Numbered from the stretch's first letter, positions 7,990-17,894 are shown. The stretch is DNA of 64,000 bases from Prevotella sp. (GCA_024697645.1 JAILFH010000099.1:1-64000), one strand, 5' to 3'. Made by a program: numbers and translations. The notes: generated by a model from the sequence alone, not told the origin.

Positions 7990-8900
7990 ATTTATAACAT
8001 TTGAGCGTTCCCCATTAATCGGGGCCAAGACAAGGTGACGATTGAATATCGTCGGTGAAGACTTGGGGTGCAGCCTTCGGATTTTGCAAGACTGGCGAAG
8101 CTTAAGTCGACGCAAGAACCGCTAAAGGCAAAGGGCCTAAGCCCAAGGAGCTTCAGCCTCGCTCTGTTGAGAAAGATTGAGAAGAGTTGAGATAGGTTGA
8201 GAATGGATCTTATTATCGATGATATAGGATGGGCTTCGCCCAGAAATCCATCAAAAATCGCTTCGCGAGAAATATTTAAAAAAATCAAGAATTAGAAATT
8301 TGAGCACTCCCCAATGGGGAAGCGGCCTAAGCCCAAGGGGATTCAGTCTCGCTCTTTTGAGAAGAGTTGAGATAGGTTGAGAATGGATCTTATTATCGAT
8401 GATATAGGATGGGCTTCGCCCAGAAATCTATTAAAAATCGCTATGCGAGAAATATTTATAAAGAATTAGAGATTTGAGCACTCCCCAATAGGGAAGCGGC
8501 CTAAGCCCAAGGGGTTTCAGCCTCGCTCTGTTGAGAAAGGTTGAGAAGAGTTGAGATAGGTTGAGAATGGATCTTATTAGCGATGATATAGGATGGGCTT
8601 CGCCCAGAAATCCATCAAAAATCGCTTCGCGAGAAATATTTTAAAAAATCAAGAATTAGAGATTTGAGGACTCCCCAATGGGGAGGCGGCCTAAGCCAAA
8701 GGGGCTTCAGCCTCGCTTTGTTGAGAAAGGTTGAGAAGAGTTGAGAAAGGTTGAGAAGAGTTGAGAAAGGTTGAGAAGAGTTGAGAAGAGTTGAGAAAGG
8801 TTGAGAATTAGAGAATTTTTTTCCCTACCCTACTCTTCTTCTTAATTAGTAAGAATTTGAAAATTGATTTGGGGGAATATTGAAATCTTCTGGGAAGGGT
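7990..8900. repeat. Intergenic repeat mosaic, block 4
   Basis: Four successive rounds of the mosaic are seen. The two-hairpin unit appears in a variant form in which the first hairpin is GGGC-TTC-GCCC instead of AGCCC-TAC-GGGCT (8222-8277, about 8403-8458, 8588-8640). The loss of sequence with retention of pairing argues that the fold matters. CCCC-n-GGGG-GCGGCCTAAGCC modules precede each unit. Confidence 0.75.
8720..8808. repeat. Decamer array GTTGAGAAAG / GTTGAGAAGA
   Basis: Nine consecutive 10-mers alternate mainly between GTTGAGAAAG and GTTGAGAAGA. Shorter three- to four-unit versions of the same decamer occur in every mosaic block. Confidence 0.85.
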
Positions 8901-8943
8901 AATCATAACTATCAATTATCAACTCTGAACTCTCAACTATAAA

Positions 8944-10281
8944 TCATCCTATGCGGCGGACGCGGCGGGATTTCTTCTTACGGGTGAAGAAACGGAAGAT
9001 ATGGAAGTAGAGTTGGGCGTAACCGGCAAGCATGAAGATGAAAGGCATGTAAGGTTGCTTGAAACGGGTTTCACCATGAACGGCGAGGACAGTGGCGATG
9101 GAGCCTGCGATGATGATGAAAAGAGTGAGGAATGCTTGTTTTCGCTGACCACGAACGAGGGTGATGATGCCACCAACGAGTGCCAATATCAACAGGATGA
9201 TATAGAATAAGGTGGTGAAGAGTGCGAAATACTGCACTGGGCTGAGATGGAGAAATTCCGTTCGGAGCGAGGAGAGAGGCAACGTGATATAGTTGTTATC
9301 AGCCTTCGACTTTGCAGGCACGAAAGCAGCGAGATTGTCGATGTCGTTCTTATACATGTAGAACAACCGACTTGGAATCTTCGACAGATATTCGCCTGGA
9401 TGATCGGCCAGCCATTCGAGACTTCGCTCCCGCCAAATATTACTGCATTCCACCGCCGATTTCTCTTCCATATTCTCAATGTAGCGCGCCGTTCCCTTCG
9501 GAAACATTTCCGATTTGTAATGAGGTTCGGTGGAAGTCTCGTAAGTGCTTGCCACCATATTGAACCAAAGCGTGTCGGACTGATAGAGGAAATAGCCCGT
9601 GCGCAGATAACAAGATGTTCCGATGGCAGTCGTCATGAGGAAATAGCCGAGAAGCATCGTGAAAATCTGACGCAATGCACGACGATAATTGAAGAACACA
9701 TAATAGAGAATCAGCGTTGCGACAAAGACCACTGCGACAGGACGGAACCAATTGGCAAGGGCAAACAGCATACCGCCAAAGAACACCGAAAGACTGAAGT
9801 TTCGGATGAGTGGGAAATACTTATGATCTTCCGTGTGAAGGACGAGATAGAACGCAAGAATAGCGAGGAAAATCATCGGAATCTCTGACATGAGCATCGT
9901 GCTCTGACCCCAGTTGTTGGGATAGGCAACATAGAGAATCAGCGTCCAGAGCGCAGCCTTTTCGTTGAAGATGAGTTCGGTGGTCTTCGCAATGAAAAAC
10001 GCCGTTAGTGCCTTCAGCAAACAGAAGAGCACAAGCAACGGAATGATGGAACCGAAGACAGAAAGCGAGAGTGCAATGAGATTGATGATGCCATTGTTCC
10101 AGACGAATGGCTGACCTTCAATGAGTCGCAGACAAGGATAGGGTTCGTGTTCAGAAAGACAGATGCGAGCATATTCCAAATAACCTTCCCCATCGTTTGT
10201 TGGTGTGTAACCAAAAACGATGAGCACTGCCACGAGTAGCAGAAAATAGAGAGCGGTTATCTGATAATAGCGATTTTGCAT
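8944..10281 (-). CDS. Glycosyltransferase family 39-like integral membrane protein (445 aa)
   Basis: A polytopic protein with roughly ten hydrophobic segments. After the first one (residues about 8-24) comes TPTNDGEGYLEYAR, an acidic first periplasmic loop typical of ArnT/PMT-like GT-C glycosyltransferases, which use polyprenyl-linked sugars. A YPNNWGQSTMLMSEIPMIF segment follows near residue 120-140, and the C-terminus is very basic (RFFTRKKKSRRVRRIG). The acceptor cannot be predicted. The start codon lies 25 bases inside the 3' end of the porZ-like gene, so the two are probably translationally coupled. Confidence 0.75.
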   Translation of the reverse strand: MQNRYYQITALYFLLLVAVLIVFGYTPTNDGEGYLEYARICLSEHEPYPCLRLIEGQPFVWNNGIINLIALSLSVFGSIIPLLVLFCLLKALTAFFIAKTTELIFNEKAALWTLILYVAYPNNWGQSTMLMSEIPMIFLAILAFYLVLHTEDHKYFPLIRNFSLSVFFGGMLFALANWFRPVAVVFVATLILYYVFFNYRRALRQIFTMLLGYFLMTTAIGTSCYLRTGYFLYQSDTLWFNMVASTYETSTEPHYKSEMFPKGTARYIENMEEKSAVECSNIWRERSLEWLADHPGEYLSKIPSRLFYMYKNDIDNLAAFVPAKSKADNNYITLPLSSLRTEFLHLSPVQYFALFTTLFYIILLILALVGGIITLVRGQRKQAFLTLFIIIAGSIATVLAVHGETRFKQPYMPFIFMLAGYAQLYFHIFRFFTRKKKSRRVRRIG

Positions 10282-12278
10282 ACAGTTCCTTTTTTACCTT
10301 CTTCAGTAGCGGTTTGCACCATATATACACCCGAAGCGACGCGTTTTCCGTTGTTCTGGTCGCAGCCGTCCCAAGTGAATGTTCCACCATTCGAACGACC
10401 TTCAGCCACGAGTGTGCCATTAGATGTTACAATCTTCACATCAGCATTGTAGGAAAGGCCAACAATCGTGATGAGTCCCGTGTAGTCAGGACGTACGGGA
10501 TTAGGATAAGCCCAGACGTTGTCCTTTGTCATCTCCTCCGACACAGACGTTGCGTCGCTGATGTAAGAACAGAGACCCTTATCGGTGCCGAAGAATACTT
10601 CACCAGTGGATTCGTTCAGTGCAATTGACTCGATATTGTTCGAGAGCAGCATACTGTTTTCAGCCGTGAAATGCTGCAACTGAGTGAGATTATCGGCACT
10701 GATGAGATAGACTCCATTGCCCTTGGTTGCAAACCACTTTCGGTTGCCGCCATCAATGGCAACGGCCGAAATATTGACACCCGTGAGCAGATAATCCGCA
10801 TAGGTTGTTCCATCATTACGCGGTACTTTCACCTGAATGAACTCAGGGTCAGTTTCAGCGAAATGTTCCTGTTCGAGCAGAAGCGGTCCAACATTCGTAC
10901 CAAGCCAGATGTCGCCATTCTTGTCTTCAGCCACACACTGTACTGCATTCACATCGACACGCGTTCCGTCTTCGTTGATGAAATTGAAGTACGAATAGAA
11001 CTCTTCCGTCTGGGGATTGAAAGCATGAAGCGAAGGCTTGGTCCAGTGGCTATTGGCAAACCAAAGCAGACCCCGACTGTCGAATGTGAGAGCCTGAAGA
11101 GCACCAAGGGTTCTGTCGCCACTCATGAGATTCTCATTCTCGAACGATTCCCACGTGCCGTCGGATTTATAGACGTGAAGAGGGGCGGTGGCCGACTGAC
11201 TATTCAGCAACCATAGATTGCCTTCGGAGTCGAATTTCAGACTTTCGACCAGCGTGTAAGACTCCTGATTCGACTGTGTAGACGAAAGCGCTGTTCCCAG
11301 CGGAGAGTTGTTGCTGCTGAAGGCCTGTACGAACTTCCCGTCGCGAAACTCATAACTTCCCGTTCGGCCGCTTGCGAATACATGAGTGGCATTTCGTGGG
11401 TCTACATCAATGCTCATCAGGTCCTTGTATTCGTAGTTGGTGACGTTTTCGAGATGGTCTTCATAGATGGTCCAATTGCCATCGGAAAGCACCTGAACCG
11501 CACCTGCACGATATTCTTCGATTCCAGCGCCGTAGCCGCCAACAACAGTAAAGAGTTGATTGTTGACGAAGCGCATGAAACCGAAATAGTTGTATTGTGG
11601 GCCATCGGTAGAAACGGCCTGAAGCGTGCTGATGTATTCATCCCAGACAGACGTATCCTTGTCGAAGATGGTCTGCGGATAGGAAGTCGTGAGCGCCCAA
11701 CTATTCGGGTCGATGAGATTATTGGTGATCAGTGCCGTATAGACACCCTTTTCGGTCTTTGCGTAGATGGAGTTTCCGCTGATGCCTACGGCAGTAGTAT
11801 TGCAAGCCAGAGAATAAGTGTCGCTGAACTCTGCCTTCGACATATCGAGTTTCAGAATACCGAAACCAGTGGCGAGATAAGCATACTGATTATAGATGTA
11901 GATGCTGTTGACAACCTTGTCGCCGATGACCGACTTGTTGTAGTATTCCGACATATTCACCGAATTACTACTCAGGTCGAGCAGGTCGATGTTGTAGTTT
12001 TCATAGATGATAATCAGGCGTTTGGCTGTTGGATTCCAGGCGATGTGAGCAATACCGCAATCACTCAGTGCGTCCATCTTGCTGAAGGTCTGAACGCTCT
12101 GATCAGCGGTGTTGTAGGCATAGAGATTCTTGCTTGCCAGCACGAACAGCACGTCGCCAGCACGCTCAATCTCGGTGATATCGTGATAACTCAGATAAGA
12201 TTTCCACGTACCGATACTTGCAGCCTGAACCACTCCTGTGAGCAGAGTCAATGCCCATATCATCATCCATTTTTTCAT
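10257..12278 (-). CDS. porZ: PorZ-like beta-propeller protein with T9SS C-terminal domain
   Basis: 673 residues: a signal peptide (MKKWMMIWALTLLTGVVQA), then a long series of propeller repeats of the two-component-regulator type (for example FDSEGNLWLLNS, FDSRGLLWFANS, EDKNGDIWLGTN, IDGGNRKWFATKG). The last ~85 residues form a C-terminal sorting domain (NPVRPDY..., GTFTWDGCDQNNGKRVASGVYMV..., KIAIIR). This is the architecture of PorZ, the surface component of the type IX attachment complex that helps deliver A-LPS to cargo in Porphyromonas. The gene starts 97 bases after rdgB and overlaps the downstream GT39-like gene. The PorZ name is an inference from architecture; another propeller/CTD protein cannot be excluded. 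Confidence 0.75.
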   Translation of the reverse strand: MKKWMMIWALTLLTGVVQAASIGTWKSYLSYHDITEIERAGDVLFVLASKNLYAYNTADQSVQTFSKMDALSDCGIAHIAWNPTAKRLIIIYENYNIDLLDLSSNSVNMSEYYNKSVIGDKVVNSIYIYNQYAYLATGFGILKLDMSKAEFSDTYSLACNTTAVGISGNSIYAKTEKGVYTALITNNLIDPNSWALTTSYPQTIFDKDTSVWDEYISTLQAVSTDGPQYNYFGFMRFVNNQLFTVVGGYGAGIEEYRAGAVQVLSDGNWTIYEDHLENVTNYEYKDLMSIDVDPRNATHVFASGRTGSYEFRDGKFVQAFSSNNSPLGTALSSTQSNQESYTLVESLKFDSEGNLWLLNSQSATAPLHVYKSDGTWESFENENLMSGDRTLGALQALTFDSRGLLWFANSHWTKPSLHAFNPQTEEFYSYFNFINEDGTRVDVNAVQCVAEDKNGDIWLGTNVGPLLLEQEHFAETDPEFIQVKVPRNDGTTYADYLLTGVNISAVAIDGGNRKWFATKGNGVYLISADNLTQLQHFTAENSMLLSNNIESIALNESTGEVFFGTDKGLCSYISDATSVSEEMTKDNVWAYPNPVRPDYTGLITIVGLSYNADVKIVTSNGTLVAEGRSNGGTFTWDGCDQNNGKRVASGVYMVQTATEEGKKGTVCKIAIIR

Positions 12279-12375
12279 AATCCCAATTTCGAAAATTAAT
12301 TCAGGAGACGGAGAGAATTTTCGCTAAGTCAGCAGTATTGAATTTTACACAGAAAGCGGAGTAAATTCCGTTGTT

Positions 12376-13002
12376 TCAGCAGTTCTTCAGGAAGTCGGCA
12401 AGTTTCTGCACCGCACGGGCGCGATGTGAAATATGGTTCTTGATGTCCATTCCGAGTTGTGCGAACGATTCGTCGTAGCCATCAGGCACGAAAATAGGGT
12501 CATAGCCGAAGCCTTCAGTACCCTTTTTCTCATAGGCGATGTGGCCTTCGACAATACCTTCGAAGAGATGCAACTGAGCGGGGTTTTCACTCTCCGCATT
12601 CTTCTCTCCCTTCTCCTCTTTATTTTCTATCAATAACGCAATTACGGTACGAAATCGTGCCTTGCGATTGTTATTATTTCCTAATTTGCGCAATAATTTC
12701 TGCATATTCGCCTCGCTGTCGTGGTCGGTTTCCTCCGCATAACGGGCGCTATGAACGCCTGGTTCGCCCCCTAATGCGTCCACTTCGAGACCCGTGTCGT
12801 CAGCAAAGCAACTCACGTGATAATGGTCGAAAATGTACTGTGCCTTCTGCAATGCATTCTCCTGAAGGGTGTCATGATCTTCAGGAATTTCCTCATGACA
12901 ATTGATGTCATTGAGCGACAGAATCTCGAACTTCTCGCCCAGAATCTGCCGAATCTCGTCGAGTTTATGCTGATTGTTTGTGGCAAAAACGATTTTTCTC
13001 AT
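12376..13002 (-). CDS. rdgB: XTP/dITP pyrophosphatase (RdgB/HAM1 family)
   Basis: A house-cleaning enzyme that hydrolyses XTP, dITP and ITP to monophosphates. Motifs are intact: the N-terminal FATNNQHK substrate loop (6-13), [12 protein letters not shown] (66-77) with the catalytic acidic pair, [18 protein letters not shown], and the C-terminal SHRARA. The 208-residue length slightly exceeds the common ~195. The excess is a hydrophilic insertion of about 20 residues (Glu/Lys/Asn-rich, near residue 126-146) between the central strands. It starts only 6 bases after the yitT-like stop, so it shares a transcript. Confidence 0.92.
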   Translation of the reverse strand: MRKIVFATNNQHKLDEIRQILGEKFEILSLNDINCHEEIPEDHDTLQENALQKAQYIFDHYHVSCFADDTGLEVDALGGEPGVHSARYAEETDHDSEANMQKLLRKLGNNNNRKARFRTVIALLIENKEEKGEKNAESENPAQLHLFEGIVEGHIAYEKKGTEGFGYDPIFVPDGYDESFAQLGMDIKNHISHRARAVQKLADFLKNC

Positions 13003-13008
13003 AATCAG

Positions 13009-13932
13009 TTATTCTTTAGTCTTCACTTTGATGGTGTCAAAGCCCTCGCCATAGACACCAATGACTGAACTCTGCGAAACAAACGCGTTCGGGTCGATGG
13101 TCTTGATGATGCGGAAAATAGTGCTGCTCTCGTTCTTTCGTGCAAGGATGCAAAGCACCTTTCGCTCCTGACCCGTGTACCAGCCATGACCGTCGAGAAT
13201 GGTTACACCGTGTTCCATCTTCGTGCCAATCTCGTAGGCAATCTCCTGATATTTTTCTGAGAAAATGAGGAACTGAACCGATGAGCGACGATTGTTGTAG
13301 AGATAGTCGAGCATGAAATTCTCGATGACCATTGTGCAGAAACCAAACACCACCATATTGCCCCTTTCGAGAAGAGTTCCGAACTGCGGGATGAACATAC
13401 AAGAACCGATGATGACGAAGTCGAGCAACAGAAGCACCATGCCGAGCGACATGTTATAGTATTTGTTCACCGAAGCTGCCACGATATCGCTTCCGCCCGT
13501 GGAGCCATTGTTGACAAACACGATGCCCAGTGCCGAACCTGTCATCATACAGCCGATGACGAGCGACATGAAGTCCTGACCTTCGCCCAGAATCTTCACC
13601 ATGTTTCCTGCTTCGTCGCGCGGCACCAATTCCTTCATCAGCCAAAGAAGGAAGGTGAGCATGAAGATGGCGTAGATGGTCTTGAGAAGGAATTTTACGC
13701 CTAAGATTCGCAGTGCGACAATCAGCAGTGCCGCATTCACGAGGAAGTAAGTGTATTGGTTAGGAATTTGTGTAGCATACTGAACGATTGCAGCCACACC
13801 AGCCACGCCTCCTGTTACGATTTCGTAAGGCATCAGGAAGAACGTAAAACCGAAAGAATAGAGGATGAGACCAAATGTGATTCCAGCGAAATCGCGCGCC
13901 TCAGTCCACATCATTTTTTTATCCAGTGTCAT
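13009..13932 (-). CDS. YitT family membrane protein (DUF161 + DUF2179)
   Basis: 307 residues. Roughly the first 210 contain five to six hydrophobic segments of the YitT/DUF161 type (FGLILYSFGFTFFLMPYEIVTGGVAGVA..., VFVNNGSTGGSDIVA). The C-terminal ~85 residues are a soluble DUF2179 domain (FSEKYQEIAYEIGTKMEHGVTILDGHGWYTGQERKVL). The function of the family is not established; small-molecule transport is often guessed. It is placed between leuS and rdgB in a leftward block. The 378-base gap to leuS includes an imperfect inverted repeat. Confidence 0.88.
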   Translation of the reverse strand: MTLDKKMMWTEARDFAGITFGLILYSFGFTFFLMPYEIVTGGVAGVAAIVQYATQIPNQYTYFLVNAALLIVALRILGVKFLLKTIYAIFMLTFLLWLMKELVPRDEAGNMVKILGEGQDFMSLVIGCMMTGSALGIVFVNNGSTGGSDIVAASVNKYYNMSLGMVLLLLDFVIIGSCMFIPQFGTLLERGNMVVFGFCTMVIENFMLDYLYNNRRSSVQFLIFSEKYQEIAYEIGTKMEHGVTILDGHGWYTGQERKVLCILARKNESSTIFRIIKTIDPNAFVSQSSVIGVYGEGFDTIKVKTKE

Positions 13933-13970
13933 GGTATAGTGATAGTTGAGAGTTTTTTATGTTTTAGTAG

Positions 13971-13998
13971 GGGCAAGGAGCAAGGGGCAAGGGACAAG
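13971..13998. repeat. Heptamer run GGGCAAG/GAGCAAG/GGACAAG
   Basis: Four consecutive 7-mers upstream of the yitT-like gene. A longer relative is at 17257-17331, and both are followed by AGATATGTC. Confidence 0.7.
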
Positions 13999-14123
13999 AG
14001 ATATGTCCCGTTCCCCTCAAGCCTTATTGATGTTAAACCCTTAGGTTTTTCCCTTCATCGAATTTTCCAAATTTTATTTGGAAGACTCTAATCTATGAGA
14101 AATGTCCACTTTTGCATTTCTAT

Positions 14124-14262
14124 TCCCCTCTTCCGGGGAGGAGGGGTGGAGCCGAAGGCGAGGGGTGGTAGCGGTGTAACTATAGGAAGTTCAAGAGGTT
14201 AGATTAGAATTTTTCTCTACCACCCCCCGCTTCGCTTCACCCCTCCTTCCAGAAGGAGGGGA
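14124..14262. repeat. Imperfect inverted repeat, ~47-base arms
   Basis: The left arm (14124-14170) and right arm (14216-14262) are near reverse complements, with a few mismatches and 1-base gaps. Each arm has a GGAGGAGGGGTG-type core and a GGGGTGGTAG end. They enclose about 45 AT-rich bases. The right arm matches the repeat at 6007-6062. This gap between leuS and the yitT-like gene otherwise holds no gene. Confidence 0.7.
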
Positions 14263-14310
14263 CCACGTGGGAACTTCTTCTTCTGAAAGTTGGGTAAGAA
14301 TCATTCAGTA

Positions 14311-17151
14311 TTATTTTATGACGAGGTTCACCATACGCTTTGGTACGATGATAACCTTCATCACTTGCTTACCGTCGATGTATTTCTGGGCGCGCTCATC
14401 TGCGAGAACTGCGTCCTGAATGGTCTGATTGTCGGCATCAGCGGCAAACTCCATATCGAAACGGGTCTTACCATTGAAGGCAACGCCGAGACGAACGGTA
14501 TTCTCAACGAGATACTCTTCGTTCCACTTCGGCCACTGAGCATCGCAGATGGAACCCTTGCCACCCAGCATCTGCCAGAGTTCCTCAGCAATGTGAGGAG
14601 CAAACGGCGAGATGAGAATCGTGAGGGTACGCATAATCTCAGGATTCTTGCACTTCAACTGCGACAGTTGGTTCACGCAAATCATGAATGCAGAGATGCT
14701 GGTGTTGTAGGAGAATGTCTCAATATCGGTGGTCACCTTCTTGATGAGTTTGTGGAGCGCCTTCAGTTCTTCGGCAGTGGGAGCGCAAGTACCTTCCTGA
14801 GCACCCTGAGCAAGATTCCAGAACTTCTTCAGGCAACGGTGACAACCATCGATTCCGTTGGTGTCCCAAGGTTTAGCCTGCTCAACAGGACCGAGGAACA
14901 TCTCGTAGAGGCGAAGTGTGTCAGCACCATATTTCTCGACAATCATATCGGGATTCACCACATTGAACATCGACTTCGACATCTTCTCGATAGCCCATCC
15001 GCAAATGTACTTTCCGTTTTCGAGTACGAACTCAGCATCGTTGTATTCAGGACGCCAAGCCTTGAAAGCCTCAAGGTCGAGCACGTCGGCCGATACGATG
15101 TTCACGTCAACATGAATAGGCGTAAACTCATCTTCTGCCCCACCTCGCTCTTTCATGATGTTCAGACTGACGAAAACGGGATGACCTGCTTCGTGGCTTG
15201 CTTTGTTATCGCGATAGACGAAATTCGAACGGCCCTGAATCATACCCTGATTGACGAGTTTCTTGAACGGCTCTTCCACATGACTTACGCCCAGGTCGAA
15301 GAGGAATTTGTTCCAGAAGCGTGAGTAGATGAGGTGACCCGTTGCGTGCTCCGAACCTCCGACGTAGAGATCAACATTCTGCCAATATTCGGCTGCGTCT
15401 TCTGAGAGCAGTGCTTCTGTGTTGTGCGGATCCATATAGCGGAGATAGTAGGCGCTCGATCCAGCGAATCCAGGCATCGTGCAGAGTTCCAGCGGGAAGA
15501 TTTTCTCATTGTCGATGAGGGCCTTGTCGACCACTTCACAAGTCTCCACGTTCCAAGCCCACTTCTGTGCATTGCCGAGAGGAGGTTCGCCAGTAGATGT
15601 AGGCTGATAGGTCTCCACTTCAGGAAGTTCCAGCGGCAGGCATTCTTCGGGGAGCATGTAGGGCATTCCGTCCTTGTAGTAAACGGGGAACGGCTCGCCC
15701 CAATAGCGTTGACGAGAGAAAATAGCGTCGCGCAGACGATAATTGATTTTCACGCGTCCAAGTTTCTTCTCAGTGACATATTTCTTCGTGGCTGCAATGG
15801 CTTCCTTGACGGTCAGCCCATTCAGCGAGAATTCACCATTCGATGAGTTCATCACGATACCTTCCTTCGCGTCGAAACTCTCTTCGGAAATGTCTGCACC
15901 TTCGATAAGTGGAATAATCGGCAGGTCGAAGTGCTTGGCAAAAGCATAGTCGCGAGAGTCGTGAGCAGGTACGGCCATAATGGCACCAGTTCCGTAGCCA
16001 GCAAGCACGTATTCAGCAATCCAGATAGGAATCTCTTTGCCTGTAAGAGGATTGATGGCGTAAGAACCAGAGAATACACCCGTAACGCGATGATCCATCT
16101 GACGTTCACGTTCGGTGCGTTTCTTCACATAGGCGAGATATTCGTCGACGGCCTGCTTCTGCTCGGGAGTTGTGAGTTGCTGAACGAGTTCACACTCAGG
16201 AGCAAGTACCATGAACGTTACACCGAAAATAGTGTCGGCACGTGTGGTGAAGATGGTGAACTCTGTGTCCTGACCAGCAACCTTGAACTGCATCTCAGTA
16301 CCTTCAGAACGTCCAATCCAGTTGCGCTGTGTTTCCTTCAGTGAGTCAGTCCAGTCGATGGTCTCAAGTCCGTCGAGAAGGCGCTGAGCGTAAGCACTGA
16401 CGCGCAAGCACCACTGGCGCATCTTCTTCTGTTCAACGGGATATCCACCGCGCTCAGAAACGCCATTCACTACTTCGTCGTTGGCAAGAACGGTTCCCAG
16501 TTCGGGGCACCAGTTCACCATCGTTTCGCCCAGATAGGCAATACGATAGTTCATCAGCACTTCCTGCTTGCGCTTCTCTGAGAAGGCGTTCCACTCGTCA
16601 GCAGTGAACGAAAGTTCTTCCGACTGAGCAACATCGAGACCTTCTGTACCCTTTTCGGCAAAGCGCTCAATGAGTTTCTCGATGGGCTGTGCGTGTTGGC
16701 AGCGATTGCAATAGAACGAGTTGAACATCTTCTGGAAAGCCCACTGCGTCCACTTATAATAGATTGGCTCGCAAGTACGTACTTCGCGACTCCAGTCGAA
16801 TGAGAATCCAATCTTGTCCAACTGTTCACGATAGCGATTGATGTTCTGCTCGGTGGTGATAGCGGGATGTTGACCCGTCTGAATTGCATATTGCTCAGCG
16901 GGAAGTCCGTAAGCGTCGTAACCCATGGGGTTCAGCACGTTGAAGCCTTGCTGGCGCTTGTAACGAGCATAGATGTCTGAAGCGATATATCCTAATGGGT
17001 GACCAACATGCAAACCTGCTCCTGAAGGATAAGGAAACATGTTGAGCACATAAAATTTCTGCTTGTTTTTGTCTTCTACTACGCGGTAGGTTTCATTCTC
17101 TACCCACCACTGTTGCCATTTCTTCTCAATGTCTCTGAAATTGTAATCCAT
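14311..17151 (-). CDS. leuS: Leucyl-tRNA synthetase
   Basis: A class I aminoacyl-tRNA synthetase that attaches leucine to tRNA-Leu in the cytoplasm. At 946 residues it has the family's full length. The HIGH-type motif is HVGH at 48-51, inside [16 protein letters not shown]. The CP1 editing domain follows, with [13 protein letters not shown] including the conserved Asp that discriminates against isoleucine and other errors. The KMSKS motif is intact near residue 720 (EKMSKSMFN). A C-terminal anticodon-binding helical domain and an LVIK tail end the protein. A minus-strand promoter box at 17186-17193 lies 35 bases before the start. Confidence 0.97.
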   Translation of the reverse strand: MDYNFRDIEKKWQQWWVENETYRVVEDKNKQKFYVLNMFPYPSGAGLHVGHPLGYIASDIYARYKRQQGFNVLNPMGYDAYGLPAEQYAIQTGQHPAITTEQNINRYREQLDKIGFSFDWSREVRTCEPIYYKWTQWAFQKMFNSFYCNRCQHAQPIEKLIERFAEKGTEGLDVAQSEELSFTADEWNAFSEKRKQEVLMNYRIAYLGETMVNWCPELGTVLANDEVVNGVSERGGYPVEQKKMRQWCLRVSAYAQRLLDGLETIDWTDSLKETQRNWIGRSEGTEMQFKVAGQDTEFTIFTTRADTIFGVTFMVLAPECELVQQLTTPEQKQAVDEYLAYVKKRTERERQMDHRVTGVFSGSYAINPLTGKEIPIWIAEYVLAGYGTGAIMAVPAHDSRDYAFAKHFDLPIIPLIEGADISEESFDAKEGIVMNSSNGEFSLNGLTVKEAIAATKKYVTEKKLGRVKINYRLRDAIFSRQRYWGEPFPVYYKDGMPYMLPEECLPLELPEVETYQPTSTGEPPLGNAQKWAWNVETCEVVDKALIDNEKIFPLELCTMPGFAGSSAYYLRYMDPHNTEALLSEDAAEYWQNVDLYVGGSEHATGHLIYSRFWNKFLFDLGVSHVEEPFKKLVNQGMIQGRSNFVYRDNKASHEAGHPVFVSLNIMKERGGAEDEFTPIHVDVNIVSADVLDLEAFKAWRPEYNDAEFVLENGKYICGWAIEKMSKSMFNVVNPDMIVEKYGADTLRLYEMFLGPVEQAKPWDTNGIDGCHRCLKKFWNLAQGAQEGTCAPTAEELKALHKLIKKVTTDIETFSYNTSISAFMICVNQLSQLKCKNPEIMRTLTILISPFAPHIAEELWQMLGGKGSICDAQWPKWNEEYLVENTVRLGVAFNGKTRFDMEFAADADNQTIQDAVLADERAQKYIDGKQVMKVIIVPKRMVNLVIK

Positions 17152-17185
17152 AAAATGAAAATAGTTGTTTTTTACAAATTTGGTG

Positions 17186-17193
17186 CAAAATTA
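17186..17193 (-). promoter_or_regulatory. -7 box (TAATTTTG on minus) for leuS
   Basis: CAAAATTA on plus gives TAATTTTG on minus, with plus-strand CAAA (17213-17216) as a TTTG -33 element 19 bases upstream. It probably drives the whole leftward block from leuS. Confidence 0.75.
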
Positions 17194-17256
17194 ATAGAAA
17201 AATGCGAAACTACAAAATTTACTTTGTAAATTCCTATTTTATTGAAGCAAATATAG

Positions 17257-17331
17257 GGGCAAGGAATAGAGATTAGGGGCAAGGAGTAGAGATTAGGGGC
17301 AAGGGACAAGGAGCAAGGGGCAAGAGATATG
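17257..17331. repeat. 20-mer and heptamer GGGCAAG repeats
   Basis: GGGCAAG starts at 17257, 17277 and 17297 (20-base spacing, with GAATAGAGATTAG-type fill). Then GGACAAG, GAGCAAG and GGGCAAG run as strict heptamers. Confidence 0.7.
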
Positions 17332-17363
17332 TCTTGTGGAAATTATTTCGTTCTAAGTTTTGT

Positions 17364-17495
17364 TGGAGCAATTCTTTCGATGGTACAGAGCAATCATTTT
17401 GATGATACAGAGTTATCCTTTCTATGATACAGAGACATCCTTTCTACAATACAAAGGCATCCTTTATAGGGTACAAAGGTTATCTCTGTATCGTT
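17364..17495. repeat. 22-bp-period palindromic array 1 (6 units)
   Basis: Six contiguous 22-base units start at 17364, 17386, 17408, 17430, 17452 and 17474. Most have a core like AAAGGCATCCTTT or GAGTTATCCTTT and end in an AC/AT-rich linker such as CTATGATA. Since 22 is not divisible by 3 and the units are contiguous, they are neither coding nor CRISPR. Related arrays are at 32983-33160 and 59041-59300. Confidence 0.75.
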
Positions 17496-17502
17496 TAATC
17501 GC

Positions 17503-17613
17503 ATAAGACCTACCGTCCTACCATAACCCATTGCAAACGCCGATGAATAAAGGGCTGAAGGAATGGTAGGTCTTTGTTCAACACCTACCATAGACCTACC
17601 ATAGACCTACCAT
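17503..17613. repeat. 54-nt hairpin element with ACCTACCAT flanks, copy A
   Basis: A hairpin core at 17517-17570 begins CCTACCAT and ends ATGGTAGG, and the interior contains GCAAACGCCGATGAATAAAG. An ACCTACC precedes it, and three ACCTACCATAG/A 11-mers follow (17582-17613). Copies B and C are at 59401-59502 and 59641-59742. Confidence 0.75.
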
Positions 17614-17743
17614 AAAATTTACTATAAGGCCTACAGTCAATTTTTCCTTGTTGATAGCCTTGTAAAACATCGTCCAAACATCTATGAATGTAGGGGAAAA
17701 TTAATTTTTTCGGAGGAAAGGTGGCAAAATGAAAAAAAAGTTG

Positions 17744-17751
17744 TAATTTTG
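17744..17751 (+). promoter_or_regulatory. -7 box (TAATTTTG) for the TlpA-like/DUF6029/Omp28 genes
   Basis: TAATTTTG followed by CA is an exact consensus match 144 bases before the 17895 start codon. No clean TTTG is seen at -33. It predicts a leader of about 135 nt. Confidence 0.6.
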
Positions 17752-17894
17752 CACCGAATATGCGCGTATGCGAACAGGCATTACTGGCGTACATTTCAAA
17801 ACAAAGAAATCAACGTATTCAAAACGTAGAAAATAACGTGAAATCGTGAACTATTAAATAGAATAACTGACTTAAATACAAATAACAAAGCGCT

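Noticed and set aside
7771..8004. A 77-codon ORF over the DnaA-box cluster
   Set aside because: The residues VIHRVINRVMNRL come directly from the 12-bp DnaA-box series; it is not a gene.
11382..12299. A 305-codon rightward frame antisense to the porZ-like gene
   Set aside because: Shadow of the propeller repeats; no signal peptide, domain or promoter.
14290..15324. A 344-codon rightward frame antisense to leuS
   Set aside because: leuS is unmistakable on the other strand; long antisense frames arise from its codon bias.
17364..17495. Possible CRISPR array (also the related arrays at 32983 and 59041)
   Set aside because: Units are contiguous 22-mers with degenerate sequence and no unique spacers; no cas genes are present.
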